Assembly (NCBI RefSeq): GCF_014905175.1
Contig: NC_057790.1
Coordinates: 10,783,298-10,847,297 of the forward strand
Direction of reading: 5' to 3'
Origin: Aphidius gifuensis
Taxonomy: Eukaryota > Arthropoda > Insecta > Hymenoptera > Braconidae
Length of the DNA stretch: 64,000 bases
The notes below the pieces were generated by a model. That model ran no database searches, had not been told where the DNA came from, and saw only the letters and a list, made by a program, of their open reading frames with translations. Positions 20,471 to 32,619 of this stretch are shown here, one piece after another; positions within the stretch are counted from its first letter, which is position 1; each line of letters begins with the position of its first letter. The translations under genes were made by a program, and so were the position numbers.

Positions 20471-21358
20471 AAAAATTTTAATAAAAAAAAAAATTAAACA
20501 ATATATATTGTTACGTACTGGTATTTTAATATTTAAAAATAATTAATTAATAATTAATATTTGGTAAATTCAAGGGATATAGAACAATATCGAGTAGCAC
20601 ATAAATTTTTTCTTTTCATTTTTAATAATTATATTTCACTTTTAGCATCATGGACATTTTTTTATTTAAATATTATTTACTTTTTCAATATAAATTCTCA
20701 TTTTTTACCTTTATTTTTCTTAGCCACAGTTGCACTTTTATTAAGCAACTCGATATTTAACATCCGTTGAATTTATTAATTATTTAGAATAATATCTCAG
20801 CAACAATTAAATGCTGACTATCATGAGAACCATCAATTTTGATTGGTCAAAGATGTTACCACCTAAGATCATCCCTACTTTTAATTTAAATTTTTATGGG
20901 AATTTTTATTTAATAATTTTACGGAGCTTCACTCTTGCGACAACTTTTGTTTGGACAATATCTAAATTAATTCTAAATTTTATATTTTATTACTTAAATA
21001 TTACAATCAATTGAACTTTTAATTTTCTAATAAATAAAACTTTAAAAGTGAATTTAAATTAAATAATCTTTGTGTTTCAATTGTTATTTTTCCGTTTATA
21101 AATTGACTGTTCCTAATATTATAAAATTATTGACTGTGACATTTCTCCGGGGTGTTGTTTTCCGTGCTTTGAGTTCATTTTACGTTTGGATTATTCGAGA
21201 CTATCAACAACAACAGGCGACCATCCAGATTGACACGCTCTCAACAACAATTGTTTCGGATTATTCTTACAACAAAGGTAGATCTACATTTATACACATT
21301 CCCTCCTAACCCGGTACCCTGTAGGGAATAACAGAATAAGAGGATTTTTAATTATAAC

Positions 21359-21753
21359 CAGAGCCGGGAACTTCGTCTGTTATTTTAGCTTGCCGTAAAT
21401 ACCATGGCAACATGGTGAAATATAGTTTTAAAAAAAGACGATCTGAACCTCGTACATGGAAAAAATGGTCTCAAAAAATGGCCTTTTTTTTTGGCCTCTT
21501 AAAAAGAGCCTCAAAAAATGGCCTTATTTTTTTTTTTTGGCTTCTTAAAAATGGCTTTAAAAAATGGCCTTATGTTTTTGGCCTCTTTTGGCCATTTTTT
21601 AAGGCCATTTTTAAGAAGCCAAAAAAAAAGCCATTTTTTGAGGCCATTTTTTCCATGTACGAGGTTCAGATCGTCTTTTTTTAAAACTATATTTCACCAT
21701 GTTGCCATGGTATTTACGGCAAGCTGAAATAACAGACGAACTTCCCGGCTCTG
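21359..21753. mobile_element. 395-bp hAT foldback MITE, duplication ATTATAAC
   Basis: Almost perfect palindrome with ends CAGAGCCGGGAA / TTCCCGGCTCTG and flanks ATTATAAC at 21351-21358 and 21754-21761. The centre is made of AAAAATGGCC / GGCCATTTTT units. An apparent long frame through it is a palindrome artefact. Confidence 0.88.
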
Positions 21754-22799
21754 ATTATAACGTGAAATACCAAGTTGATTTATTATAATTATTCTATGAT
21801 TATTTACTTATTAAATTTTGGCTTTAAACATTCTTTCTTTTTTTTGTTATTTCATAGTTAAATTTTAATTTTTCAACTTGGTACGTAACAATATTGTTTT
21901 TTAATTGAAAATATATTTTACATTAAAGAGTACTAAAATTCATATGATAAAAATTAAAAAAAATTAATATGAAAAATGTCATTATTAATAAATAAATATA
22001 TTAATAAAAATAAGTAAATATGACTAAATAAATAAATACTGATAAAAAAAAATTAACTGCATGTTTCATTTAATTTATTTCAATAAAAAATTTAAAATTT
22101 CCTTCTATACCATAATGGTGTCCATTTTACCATATTTTCCCCTACTTCATACCATATTGCTGTTTTCAGAGTTGGCAACCATTGGCAACGCTCAGTCAGC
22201 CACATATTTGACTATCAACAGTCTGCCAGATTCTGCCAGTTTAATTTATAAATGTTGTTTTTTTTTCATTAAATCAATTTTTTTGAATTAATACAACTGA
22301 TTAGGAGACATCAAGTTGTCATCGAATTATTAGTTTGTTATAATTTATCCTTTTATAGCTCATTTATCATTATTTTACGTTAGTTGTTATTCAACGATTC
22401 TCACATGTACTTTCGTCAGAGTTAATTCACATATATACCTATAGGAATTGAGATTATAGTATTTATAAAAATTTAAAAAACATATTCAAGTTTAAAAAAA
22501 AAAAATGCAACGCGTTGAGATTGAAGTTTCTTGATACCTTACCGTGATGTTTATAATAACCACAATAATTCGTCCAGAATTTTTTTTTTTTTTTAGAATT
22601 TTTTGGTAAAAATAGTCTGGCAGATTCTTACAGATTCTGGCAAATTATGACAGATTCTTACCGATTCTTACAGATTCTCACAGATTCTGACAGATTTAGA
22701 CCGGTTTTTGGAACAACTGCCAGATTCTGTCAAATTCTTACAGATTTAGACCGGTTTTCAGAACAACTGCCAAATTCTGCCAGTTTTTTTTCACCAGGG

Positions 22800-24600
22800 T
22801 TTCGACACCGAATTGAGAGGTGCTTAATTTATTCATTTTTTATTGTTTTAAATTGTTATTTATGTTACTTTTGCGATTGTTTAATCTTTAGATGCTTACA
22901 TATACTGTTTTTATTTTGTTTTTTACATGCAATTGTTATTAACAATTAATTAAAAAATTATAAACAGGTTGTAATCAGTTAGCCGACAATTGACGGGCCG
23001 ACATAAAACTAATGATTGTAATCGATTGTAATCGATTTGTACTTCAATGTAATGTATTTGTAATTATTAGTAACCCCCCTCATTAATTGTAATTAATTAA
23101 TTGAAATTCTATGTTGCACTTAGCCGACAACTTATAAGGAACAGCTGTAAAAATTAATTTATGATTGTATTTTATAGGAAATCATTTGTACATTCCAAAT
23201 ATATATTTGTAATATTTGTCCGAGATCAACTTTTTTTTTAATTAATTAAATGAAAATTTAAAATTAATTGCCTAATTAAAGTTGTACGGCGCATGCGCGT
23301 AGATTTTTTTTTCTACAGTGTATCAATTGAGATGACAGCTGTAAAAGTTTAAATTGTTTTCGTAAATTGCTGTTTGTTGTTGAAAATTTTTTATTGTAAA
23401 TAAACATCCACCGCCATCTTTTACAGCTGTCATCTCAATTGATACACTGTAGAAAAAAAAATCTACGCGCTTGCGCCGTACAACTTTAATTAGGCAATTA
23501 ATTTTAAATTTTCATTTAATTAATTTAAAAAAAAGTTGATCTCGGACAAACATTACAAATATATATTTGGAATGTACAAAATCATTACTTATAAAATTTT
23601 AACCTTACCCACTAAAGACAATAAATTATAACAATCAGCATCATTGAATGTGAGCCTGTGTCGGCTTAACGCTCCAACCGAATATATTATATATTTGAAA
23701 TATAATGAGAATGTTCTGAAATTTTGTACACAGTTAGATCTTTTCATTCTGAATACAACGGTATAATTATTTTCTTATGTTGATCGGTTGAATTTTTTGT
23801 AATTAATTATTGAAAATATTATTTAACATTGGCTCTTATGGAGATTGCAACCATTTTTTTCAGATAGAAAAAATGATGAAAAAGTATTGAAAAAATTCAT
23901 ACATATACTAGAAACCGAGTTTTATTAATTGCGCGAAAAATTTTCATATGTTGATCGGTCAATTAATGAGTAATTAATTATAAACTTTACAAAAATTAGA
24001 TGTGGCAACGTATGGCAAGTTCAAACACATACACACACTCGCAGTCCCATATATTGTATACGGAGCGCAGGCGCTTTTCACTTTATTTTTTTACAGTGTA
24101 GCCGGATTTCAGTTTTGTCTGTGACGTCAGAAGCGCCCCGCAACACCCGCAATGGATTTGTGCATAACCTCTTTAAGAGATATCCAGCACAAATCAAAAA
24201 TACAGATAGAGCCTTGAAATTTTTTAATCCTGGTAATCCCTCAAAGTTTATTCACTATTTTTTCAACTTTCTTCTACCTATACTTTATGCCGACTTTCTA
24301 TCGCAATTTCTACAACCTTTTTCTACCTCCGTGTTGAAAATATTTCTTTGAAAGTTTTCCGCCTTTTTTCCAAATTGCCCGTTCCAGTGAAATGAGGGGA
24401 GTATTATAGACTAAGTATCGTAGGTATATCAACTTTTTGAAAAACAAGGTCTGAATTTTCATTTTTTTTCAAGAAAAAATACATCATCAAAGCAACAAAT
24501 TTTATTGAAAATTGTTAACCTATTTCCATCTGGGCATAGCTTTCAAACTATCAGTTATCTCTAAAGACTGTCGTGTAATTATACAATCGATTATAATGAA
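22800..24600. other. Non-genic stretch with a foldback and a dispersed repeat
   Basis: 23170-23612 is a palindrome: arms of about 190-200 bp carrying ATCTACGCGC(A/T)TGCGC and CAGCTGTCATCTCAATTGA around a 54-bp loop. 23695-24110 is a dispersed repeat found again at 28278-28915 (AGAATGTTCTGAAATTTTGT…CAGTCCCATATATTGTATAC…). No supported gene. Confidence 0.65.
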
Positions 24601-24610
24601 TGTCTTATAA

Positions 24611-25436
24611 TTAATCAACTTTGGTTTGTCTTTTATAATACTGAGCAAAAAACATTATAGTTGAACTCAATACAGCAGAAACTGTATAATTTGCAAGAAG
24701 AAGAATGTCAGATGAGTCTATCCAAATTGTGAAAATTCTCGCTAAATAAATAATAGAAAAGTTGGTTATATGTATTCAGATATGATTAAATTATTTTTCA
24801 ATTATTATAAAGAATCATCATCATTACTAATGTTTGTGAATGCAGAAAGAAGCCACGTCAAAAGGGAAATTGATGTTCCATTTTTCGTCTGAATTATCGC
24901 GATTAGTTGAACTATTTTACTGGATGCAGAAATGGGTGTACACATGGGCTGAAAAAATTTTTAGAAATAATTACCTACTGGTTAAATATATATTGAATAA
25001 TAACAACTTACGATCAAAAATGTCAAAACAATTGCTGGTATTCTTTCCGTTATGAGGCAGACAGTGAATAGAAGGTAGCAGAAAGCAGCAACAACCGCAA
25101 AAGCATCAATTCGGTCATCACACTTTAAAACGAAATATAAAAAGATCATCTGTTCGAACAAAATGACGGGATATTCCATATATGATAATAATGAATATTG
25201 GTTAATATAATTATAGCTTGTCATCACGGTGTAGCTGGAAAAAAGTAGGAGGCATTAATTCATTAATTCAAATACTATATTTTTCCATATTACCTGAATA
25301 GATCCAGTAAAAGACTTGTTAGGGATATTCCATTAGTTTTTTTTTTTTTTTTCAATATCAAAATTTGAGGTATTTTTTGTACGAAACAGGCACCAATCGT
25401 TACTATACTAAGTAAGTTTGATATATTTTGATACAT
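24611..25436 (-). CDS. SLC66A3: SLC66A3 (PQLC3)-type PQ-loop membrane protein, four exons
   Basis: Exons on the minus strand are 25436-25294, 25234-25012, 24948-24828 and 24741-24611. They encode 205 residues, against about 202 in human SLC66A3. All introns are GT-AG, 59-86 bp, and phases fit (2, 0, 1). The first PQ loop reads FVQKIPQILILKK…NGISLTSLLLDLFSYTV and is followed by SYMEYPVILFEQMIF. The second reads TPISASSKIVQLIAIIQTKN then TSISLLTWLLSAFTN and TRIFTIWIDSSDIL. The C terminus ends in a basic tail YYKRQTKVD. These match the seven-helix PQ-loop family, whose members move small cationic amino acids or sugars or are uncharacterised; SLC66A3 is placed in intracellular membranes with no settled substrate. 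The start ATG 25436 places the first PQ motif as in the human protein. The reading frame also stays open further upstream into transposon sequence, so the 5' end is inferred. Confidence 0.9.
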
Positions 25437-25516
25437 TGCGTCCAGTTTGTCGAATATATTATAGATACGGTTTTTTCGTCCACTATTACAGTTAACTGCA
25501 GTTAACTCAGCATTAA

Positions 25517-26034
25517 GGGCCCGGTTTTGTAGTCCATAGTTACCAGGATAGCTATTCTCGACAGAGTTGCCAGAATGCCAGATGCTCGAGCAGTGAAAGA
25601 GCCACCGAGTGGCGCTGAAGGGGCCAACAAGGGCCATCTTTAAAATCAAAAGAGCCATAAAAAGAGCCAAAATTCAAATTTCAAGAAATAATTTAGAAGA
25701 AATATTTTTTTGGTTTTATTTTTATTATAATTAATGACAATCTTTAATATATTTATTTATATAATATTCAAGCTAATTGAGGGCCAAAATGGTTCTCAAG
25801 GGGCCAATTTGGCTCTAAAGAGCCACATCTGGCAACTCTGATTCTCGACATAATTATCCCCTGTACCGGGGATAACATGAGAACACTCAAAAGCGATATA
25901 GTCGTTTGATGGAAACCATTGAAAAAGATACAAATAAAGCCATAAATTAAGGTGAATTTCCACAAAATAGTTATCCCTGTCGCCGGGGATAACTGAGGGG
26001 ATAATTATGTCGAGAATAGCTATCCTGGGCCCCA
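25517..26034. mobile_element. Foldback element with GATAGCTATTCTCGACATAA arms
   Basis: Left and right arms share CCAGGATAGCTATTCTCGA and CATAATTATCCCC in inverse order, with inner CCGGGGATAAC units. A hAT MITE (25562-25840) has inserted into the left arm. It lies just upstream of the SLC66A3 start. Confidence 0.75.
25562..25840. mobile_element. 279-bp hAT MITE, duplication ATTCTCGA
   Basis: Ends CAGAGTTGCCAG / CTGGCAACTCTG, flanked by ATTCTCGA at 25554-25561 and 25841-25848. The interior has GAGCCA/TGGCTC repeats. Confidence 0.88.
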
Positions 26035-26238
26035 GCACTACGTGTAAAGGCTTGTAGCATAGTTTTTCGACCAAGTTCTATGCCATATAGGGCATATAGG
26101 GTTGTGCGATAGTCACCGATATATTTAATGGCCGATATTATATCGATATATTATCGCCGATATTTTTTGACCCCGATATATTGATATCCGATATTTTTTC
26201 TGACAAATATCGGGTATATTTTTTTTTCAGAAAATATT

Positions 26239-26613
26239 GGGTGCATTCCTTGAATAAAAAATTTTTTTTCGTTTTGCAATTTCGCCCTGTAATACCGGCC
26301 AAAATTTTATAGGAAAAAGCTGTTTCGTGTAGTGGCAGTACTGGCACATGACATTATTTTTTTTGGCTTCCAATTATTAGATGGATAACTGTTCAATGTT
26401 TATATCAAACTGAAATAAATAGAAAATTGACTTGTTGTGATTGTTTGTTATTGTCACATAGCTCATACCACACATTATCGTAAACTGTAAAGCCTGGAAT
26501 ATTGCATAGAGAAATTTATCACTTTTGTCGTTTTTTCTGTTTCTAGTTTTTAGTCGGTATTACAGGGCGAAATTGCAAAACGAAAAAAAATTTTTTATTA
26601 AAGGAATGCACCC
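26239..26613. mobile_element. GGGTGCATTCC MITE, copy 1
   Basis: Inverted ends GGGTGCATTCCTT…/…AAGGAATGCACCC with subterminal CGTTTTGCAATTTCGCCCTG and its inverse. Further copies lie at 44721-45095 and from 46032. Confidence 0.8.
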
Positions 26614-27189
26614 CTTGGTTTTTTATTTATTTATTTCACAAATAAGACTATTATAATTCATTTTAATAAATTAAACAACCAAGGACAAGCAGTAGCTAAG
26701 AAAAAGATGAAACTAAGGAATTAATGTAGCCCAAAAAATTATGTGGAAATTAATTCATTAAAAAGAGTTTTTAAGAATTAATTTCTCCAAAAAAATTAAC
26801 ATTTGGCAACATCCATTCCTTGGCCTATTTGTTAATAGCTTTTATTTGTTAAAAAAAAAATATTAACTCATGGCAATTGGGGTAAGGAATGGATGTTGCC
26901 AAATGTTAATTTCTCTTAATGAGAAATTCACAACATTGGAGAAATTAATTTATTAAAAATTATTGTTTTGCCAAAGAATAATCTTTAATGAATTAATTCA
27001 TTAATTAATTTGATATTTTGACAGTCAATCATTATATAAATTATATATGTACTATACATGCGTGTAAATATGAACAAATAAATTTATTAACAACGCTAAC
27101 CATTGTTGTTGTATTTTTTTAATGTTGGCTGTATAAAAAAAAACTAGTGTGAAGTTAGTGGTTCTATGCTGTTCTATGCTGAAAATGCT

Positions 27190-27765
27190 GCAGTCCAATT
27201 CACAGGGCAAATTTTTTACAATTTAGGGCTTTTTTTTACCGCTGATGGCGCTTGTAAAAATTTTTTTTATATAGATTTTACATACAAAAGCTTCACAAGC
27301 GCCGTGAGTGGTGAAAAAAAGCCCTAAATTGTAATGCCCTGTGAATTGGACTGCAGAGGATGATCTCATTAGGGCTTTTTTTTCCGATGGCGGCGCTTGT
27401 GAACTTTTTATATAGATTTTACATAGAAAAGCTTCACAAGCGCCACCATCGGAAAAAAAGCCCTAATGAGAACATCCTCTGAATACGGGAGTCCAATTCA
27501 CAGGGCATTACAATTTAGGGCTTTTTCCTCCACTGGCAGCGCTTGTGAAGCTTTTGTATATGAAATCTATATAAAAAAAATTTTACAAGCGCCATCACCG
27601 GCAAAAAAAAGCCCTAAATTGTATAAAATTTGGGCTTGTTTTTGCCGTTGATGGCGTTAGTAAAATTTTTTTTATATAGATTTCATATACAAAAGCTTCA
27701 CAAGCGCTGCCAGTGGAGGAAAAAAGCCCTAAATTGTAATGCCCTGTGAACATATATGTAATACT
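27190..27765. repeat. Cluster of CAGTCCAATTCACAGGGC short MITE units
   Basis: Repeated short palindromic units, ends CAGTCCAATTCACAGGGC and inverse, inner TTTAGGGCTTTTTT, and GCGCTTGTGAAGCTTTTGTA around TATATAGATTT. At least three units abut here. Other copies are at 44431-44602, 47896-48057 and 48060-48195. Confidence 0.75.
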
Positions 27766-28277
27766 TCTATATTGCTATCAAGGCTCGATTCTTTCTCCAT
27801 AGTAATGGTGTATTTATCCTTGCTTGGTGGCAAAACGACGCGCGCATGTGACACTCGAAGAACGTCGGAAGCCCACTCACACTATTATATCTAATTGTTA
27901 AATTTATTTGTATTGGTGCAAACAAAAATTTTTACATCAAATGTAGTAGTGTGAGTGAGCATCCGACGTTCTCCGAATGTCACATGCGCGCGTCGTTTTG
28001 GTAGGCACACGACAAGGAAGACGATAGAGTCTGCACCGTAGCCCATGCAAGAAATCCACTTATTGTAGAGATAGGACGTTAGCAATATATAGGAGTATTA
28101 CATATATGCCTGTGGATTGGACTGCTGCATTTTTTCAACATAGTCCTCGGCAGCCATTTTCTAGTAAATTTCTAGTGAGATATAGTGACACAAGTGCTAT
28201 GGCATAGAACTTGGCCGAAAAACTATGCTAGTGGCCACATGCCATAAGGAGGTTATGCAGCTATCACTCTTTTTTTT

Positions 28278-28915
28278 TTAAATATAATGAGAATGTTCTG
28301 AAATTTTGTACACAGTTAGATCTTTTCATTCTGAATACAACGGTATAATTATTTTCTTATGTTGATTGGTTGAATTTTTTGTAATTAATTATTGGAAATA
28401 TTATTTAACATTGGCTCTTATGGAGATTTCAACCATTTTTTTCAGATAGAAAAAATGATGAAAAAGTCTTGAAAAAAATCATACATATACTAGAAACCGA
28501 GTTTTATTAATTGCGCGAAATATTTTCATATGTTAATCGGTCAATTAATGAGTTAATGAGTGAATTATAAACTTTACAAAAATTAGATGTGGCAACGTAT
28601 GGCATGTTCAAACACACACACATAATGATCATGCACATGCGCAAGTGGTGCAAACTTAAGGAGAGAACAGTGGCGTCGAGCAATTAATTCTTGAAAAATA
28701 AGAATTAAAACAGCCGATCCAACCCCTCATGTCTTACGCAGCTGCAAACTGACTTTTTGCTGATTGCGCATTCAACTGCGCATGCGCAAAAATAAATAGG
28801 AAAAAAAATAAATACACAAAAGAAAGCACCTATTCCCGCAGTCCCATATATTGTATACAGGGCGCGGGCGCTTTTCACTTTATTTTTTTACAGTGTAGCC
28901 GGATTTCTGTCCGAA
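28278..28915. repeat. Dispersed repeat, second copy
   Basis: Collinear with 23695-24110 from AATATAATGAGAATGTTCTG to CAGTGTAGCCGGATTTC, with an extra segment around 28620-28830 rich in GCGCA/TGCGC words. Non-coding. Confidence 0.75.
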
Positions 28916-28919
28916 AAAT

Positions 28920-29395
28920 GTCTGAAAAAAGGGGGTGGCCACATGTAAATTTATGAAGAAATAATTTAGCCAAAGAAATTAACAAGTGGGGAACATCCTC
29001 TCTTCAGCTGATATTTTTCCTATAGCTTTTTATTGATTTAAATCAATAAAAAGCTATGGGGAAAATATTAGCTAAGAAAGGAAGTTGCTACATGTTAATT
29101 TATACAGAATTAATTTAGCCAAATAAAATAACATGGGGCAACTTGCTTTCGTTAGCTATCATTTTTCCTATGGCTTTTTGCTTATTTAAATTAATAAAAA
29201 GCTATCAGAAAAATATAAACTAAGGAAAGAAAGTTACCACATGTTAATTTATACAGAATTGATTTAGCCAAAGAAATTAACATGTGGAAACTTCTTTTTC
29301 TTAGCTATACCATTTTTCCTATAGCTTTTTGTTTTTTTAAATAGACAAAATGTTATGGGAAAAATGTCTACCCGGGAAAGAAGGTTTATATATAA
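28920..29395. repeat. Stem-forming unit repeats (TTAACATGTGG / AAAAAGCTAT)
   Basis: Several inverted unit pairs, for example AATAAAAAGCTAT against ATAGCTTTTTGTT, and ACATGTTAATTTATAC against AATTAACATGTGG. Same internal repeat type as in the hAT element to the right. No gene. Confidence 0.6.
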
Positions 29396-29656
29396 TTTGT
29401 AACCGATTTTCTGACCTGCGCGGCGAGAACTATCGGCCAAGGTCAGTGTTGGGTAGGTATGATACCGGTGTATCATACAGCAGTATCATACAGTATGATA
29501 CATCTCCATTATCATACGCCATGTATCATTAGAGTGGGTATAAGCAGAGTGGTGCCAAAGGCGAAAAGCTGCCCAGAAGTGAAGTCACTCTGCTATACCA
29601 ACTACATACAAAAAGCAGGATATGGCGGAACTGAACCCGCTATTGGCACCACTCTG

Positions 29657-31326
29657 ACAGTGTTGGGTTTGTATAATACCGCGGTATCATACCGGTCGTA
29701 AACCTCGGTATAATACCGGTATTATACCGCGGAGGTTTCATACTTTCATACTTTCATACTACGTTAGTAGCGCCATCTGTAGGAATTTTTCGTATATTAC
29801 GTCACACACCATTTTGAATTGCTCATAATTTAAATTTAAGAATATCATTCCTTTAATTATAGCATAATAGTAATAATCTTCATCCTTTTCTCAGACTTTT
29901 GTCAGTAGTAATAAATTTATTGAATATATTAAAAACTATTGACAAATGTCTAAGGAAAGGATGTGGCTTACCTGTTAATTTCTTTGGCTCAATTAATTCT
30001 TTATAAATCAATATGTGGCAACACCCTTCCTTAGTTATTTTTTCCATAGTTTTTTATTTTTTTATTTATGTAAAAACCTATTGGAAAAATGTCTATGGAC
30101 AGAATGTTGTTTACATGTTAATTCATAAAATATTAATTTAGCCAAAGAAAATAATACGCAGGCAACATCCTTTCCGTAGCTAATACTTTTCCCATAGCTT
30201 TTTATTAATTTAAACAAATAAAAAGCTATAAGGAAAATGGTAGCTAAGGAAAGGAAGTTGTCACATGTTAATTTATACGAAATTAATTTTGACAGAGAAA
30301 TTAACATGCAGGCAACATCCTTTCCTTGGATAATATTTTTCCCATAGCTCTTTATTTATTTAAATAAAAAAATGGTCATAGGAAAAATGGTAGCTGAGGA
30401 AAGGATGTTGCCTGCATGTTAATTTCTTTGGCAAAATTAATTTCGTATGAATTAACATGTGACAACTTCCTTTCCTTAGCTACCATTTTTCCTATGACCA
30501 TTTATTTATTTAAATAAATAAAGAGCTATGGGAAAAATATTATCCAAGGAAAGGATGTTGCCTGCATGTTAATTTCTCTGGCAAAATTAATTTCGTATAA
30601 ATTAACATGTGACAACTTCCTTTCCTTAGCTACCATTTTTCCTATGACCATTTATTTATTTAAATAAATAAAAAGCTATGGGAAAAATATTAGCTAAGGA
30701 AAGGATGTTGCCTGCATGTTTATTTCTTTGGCAAAATCAATTTCGTAAAAATTAACATGTGACTTCCTTTTCTTAGCTACCATTTTCCTATAGTTTATTT
30801 ATTTAAATAAATAAATGGTCATAGAAAACGGTAGCTAGGAAAGCATGCTGCCTCGCATACAATTTCTTTGGCAAAATTAATTTCGTATGAATTAACATGT
30901 GACAACTTCCTTTCCTTAGCTACCATTTTTCCTATGACCATTTATTTATTTAAATTATAATAAAAAGCTATGGGAAAAATGGTAGCTAAGGAAAGGATGT
31001 TAATTACTTTGGCTGAATTAATTCTTTAGAAATTAACAAGGAAGCTACATCCGTTTCTTAGCCATTTGTCAATAGCTTATCATCTGTTCAAATAAATTAA
31101 AATACATTACTGTTGTTGTTTTTATAATCAAATATTGTTCATATTATTTGTTTATTCTGTAATACATCTATTAATATATCAACAAAAAATTTGACATTCG
31201 AGAGTTTTATGCTGGTATGGTAGACAATTTTGATGCCATAGGGGGCGTTCCTGAGTTTCATACTTTCATACTTTCATACCGGTATGAAAGTATTAAACCC
31301 AAAAATCGACCATTTACCCAACACTG
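29657..31326. mobile_element. Nested hAT element (1.67 kb), duplication CACTCTGA
   Basis: Ends CAGTGTTGGGTTTG and …ATTTACCCAACACTG, flanked by CACTCTGA at 29649-29656 and 31327-31334. Subterminal TAATACCGGTATTATACCG and CTTTCATACTTTCATAC words. The centre is a long run of inverted CTAAGGAAAGGATGTTGCC / AACATGTGACAACTTCC units. Confidence 0.88.
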
Positions 31327-31429
31327 CACTCTGATTATACCCACTCTATGTATCATTCATTGAGAGCGCCTCTACATTTAACTTTTTAAACTATTTTACT
31401 GACGCCATTTTGCCTAGGCAGCGTTCGAT

Positions 31430-31613
31430 AGCTGGCCGAGGCCAAAAATCCGGCCAATTTTTTATCATAGTTTATTTTATATGTTCGTAGTGTCAGCACT
31501 GCTACATTATAATTTCAAATATTTACATGGGATTTTATCATAGTGAGTTTTTGATTTATCAAGTTGTCTTTCTGTTGGCCCAGGCCGAGGCCCTCGGCCA
31601 GCTATCGAACGCT
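31430..31613. repeat. 184-bp palindromic MITE
   Basis: Arms AGCGTTCGATAGCTGGCCGA and inverse around an AT-rich loop, inside the outer hAT element. Confidence 0.75.
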
Positions 31614-32445
31614 CCCCTATCCGCCATTGTACACATATTTGGCGCTCAAAAACAATATGTCAACATCCAACATAATATGTAATCTCAAGAATTTATTAAT
31701 ATTTATTAATAAATCAACTAACGAAAAATGATTGTTTGTATTTTATTTGAATAATCTCGAAATTACAATAAAAAAATGAGATAATCGACATGATATGTGG
31801 GCAAGGAGCGTTTTGACAGGTTCTAAGGAACATCATGAAATGCCAGGAAAAGAGATAGTTTCATTAGCTTGCAAAAAAAAATAATAAATACAGTAATTAT
31901 GAGATTATAATCACACGGATAATTTAACATCACTCAATATCACAAATATATTTTCCCTGTCGTTCTTTATGAGGAACGTATTATATTAATCCGGGAGACC
32001 TATTTGCCAAGTTGACCTCTTTCATCATATTAGCATACTTGAATATATTCCAGGCGAACTCATGAGTCAATTTTTTTAAAAAGTCATAGTATTAACGGTT
32101 GAATTGTTTTCTCGTATAATGTTTTAATTCTAATAAAATTTTTTATACACGTTGATGAATTTATTTATTATTAATCCTGTAATAAAAAAGAAAGGTTTGA
32201 CAGCTGTGTACAGTGGTGTGAGTGAGAGTTTAATAAATCATTTAGTTCATTTTATAAAAAAAGAGGGCACTTTCAACTATCATATACTTTATGTAGTATA
32301 ATACGTATGATTATATGATACCCCGAAAATCGTCGAATTACCCATCACTGGCCAAGGTTAACAACGAGGATTTCTCACCATCCTCCTCTAAATCACCGGG
32401 GGGAGCCATGTTGGTTATCTCGGAAGCCAACAGCCGTAGGAGTAA

Positions 32446-32619
32446 AGGCGTGTGGCCACTAGCATAGTTTTTCGAACAAGTTCTATTATGCCATAGTCCA
32501 TTTGTTACCAGAAACATCTAGATTATTCCCAGTTATCACTGAAAAAGTCAGTTGTTTCTGGTAACAAATGGACTATGGCATAGAATCGTTCGAAAAACTA
32601 TGCTAGTGGCCACACGCCT
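32446..32619. mobile_element. 174-bp palindromic MITE
   Basis: Nearly perfect palindrome, ends AGGCGTGTGGCCACTAGC and inverse, inner CATTTGTTACCAGAAAC. It interrupts the coding-like relic. The outer arms match those of the 26047-28243 element. Confidence 0.85.

Larger units (their letters stand above)
18824..22194. mobile_element. hAT-like remnant nested in the CCCTGGT element
   Basis: Ends AGCGTTGCCAA / TTGGCAACGCT are inverted. Flanks GTAAGCC and GTCAGCC suggest an imperfect 7-8 bp duplication. It contains a C-terminal hAT transposase fragment (20036-20470), a nested hAT MITE (18904-19891) and a hAT foldback (21359-21753). Otherwise it is AT-rich and decayed. Confidence 0.6.
18639..22799. 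mobile_element. CCCTGGT-family element (4.16 kb with nested insertions), TT duplication
   Basis: The ends are CCCTGGTGAAAAAAA and its inverse TTTTTTTCACCAGGG. Flanks are TT on each side. The uninterrupted paralogous site (GACAGGCTTTCGACACC at 18276-18292) shows that exactly two bases were duplicated. Subterminal parts are short CTGCCAGATTCTG/CAGATTCTTACAGATTC tandem units. The core is occupied by a hAT-like remnant (18824-22194). No transposase of its own is visible. Related ends occur at 34774-35293 and 55496-55859. Confidence 0.8.
26047..28243. mobile_element. Large foldback-type element with nested MITEs
   Basis: The outer arms (AGCATAGTTTTTCGACCAAG and the inverse CTTGGCCGAAAAACTATGCT, ending GTGGCCACATGCC) match the small palindrome at 32446-32619. 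Inside are a GGGTGCATTCC MITE (26239-26613), stem-forming units at 26680-27000, a set of CAGTCCAATTCACAGGGC units (27190-27760) and a palindrome at 27829-28000 (ACGACGCGCGCATGTGACA arms). No gene. Confidence 0.6.
29444..32350. mobile_element. hAT element (2.9 kb, non-autonomous), duplication GCCAAGGT
   Basis: Ends CAGTGTTGGGTAGG and TTACCCATCACTG, flanked by GCCAAGGT at 29436-29443 and 32351-32358. Subterminal GTATCATAC repeats. A second family member (29657-31326) is nested inside. 31430-31613 is a palindromic MITE with AGCGTTCGATAGCTGGCC arms. No transposase found. Confidence 0.85.

Noticed and set aside
21412..21727. Frames of 69-90 codons through a symmetrical sequence
   Set aside because: They lie wholly in a palindromic hAT MITE and are low in complexity.
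24115..24351. 78-codon plus-strand frame
   Set aside because: Starts at a repeat edge, contains no recognisable motif and has no splice context.
27466..27651. 61-codon frame in the MITE cluster
   Set aside because: The frame and its look-alikes near 48028-48216 arise from the same MITE sequence.
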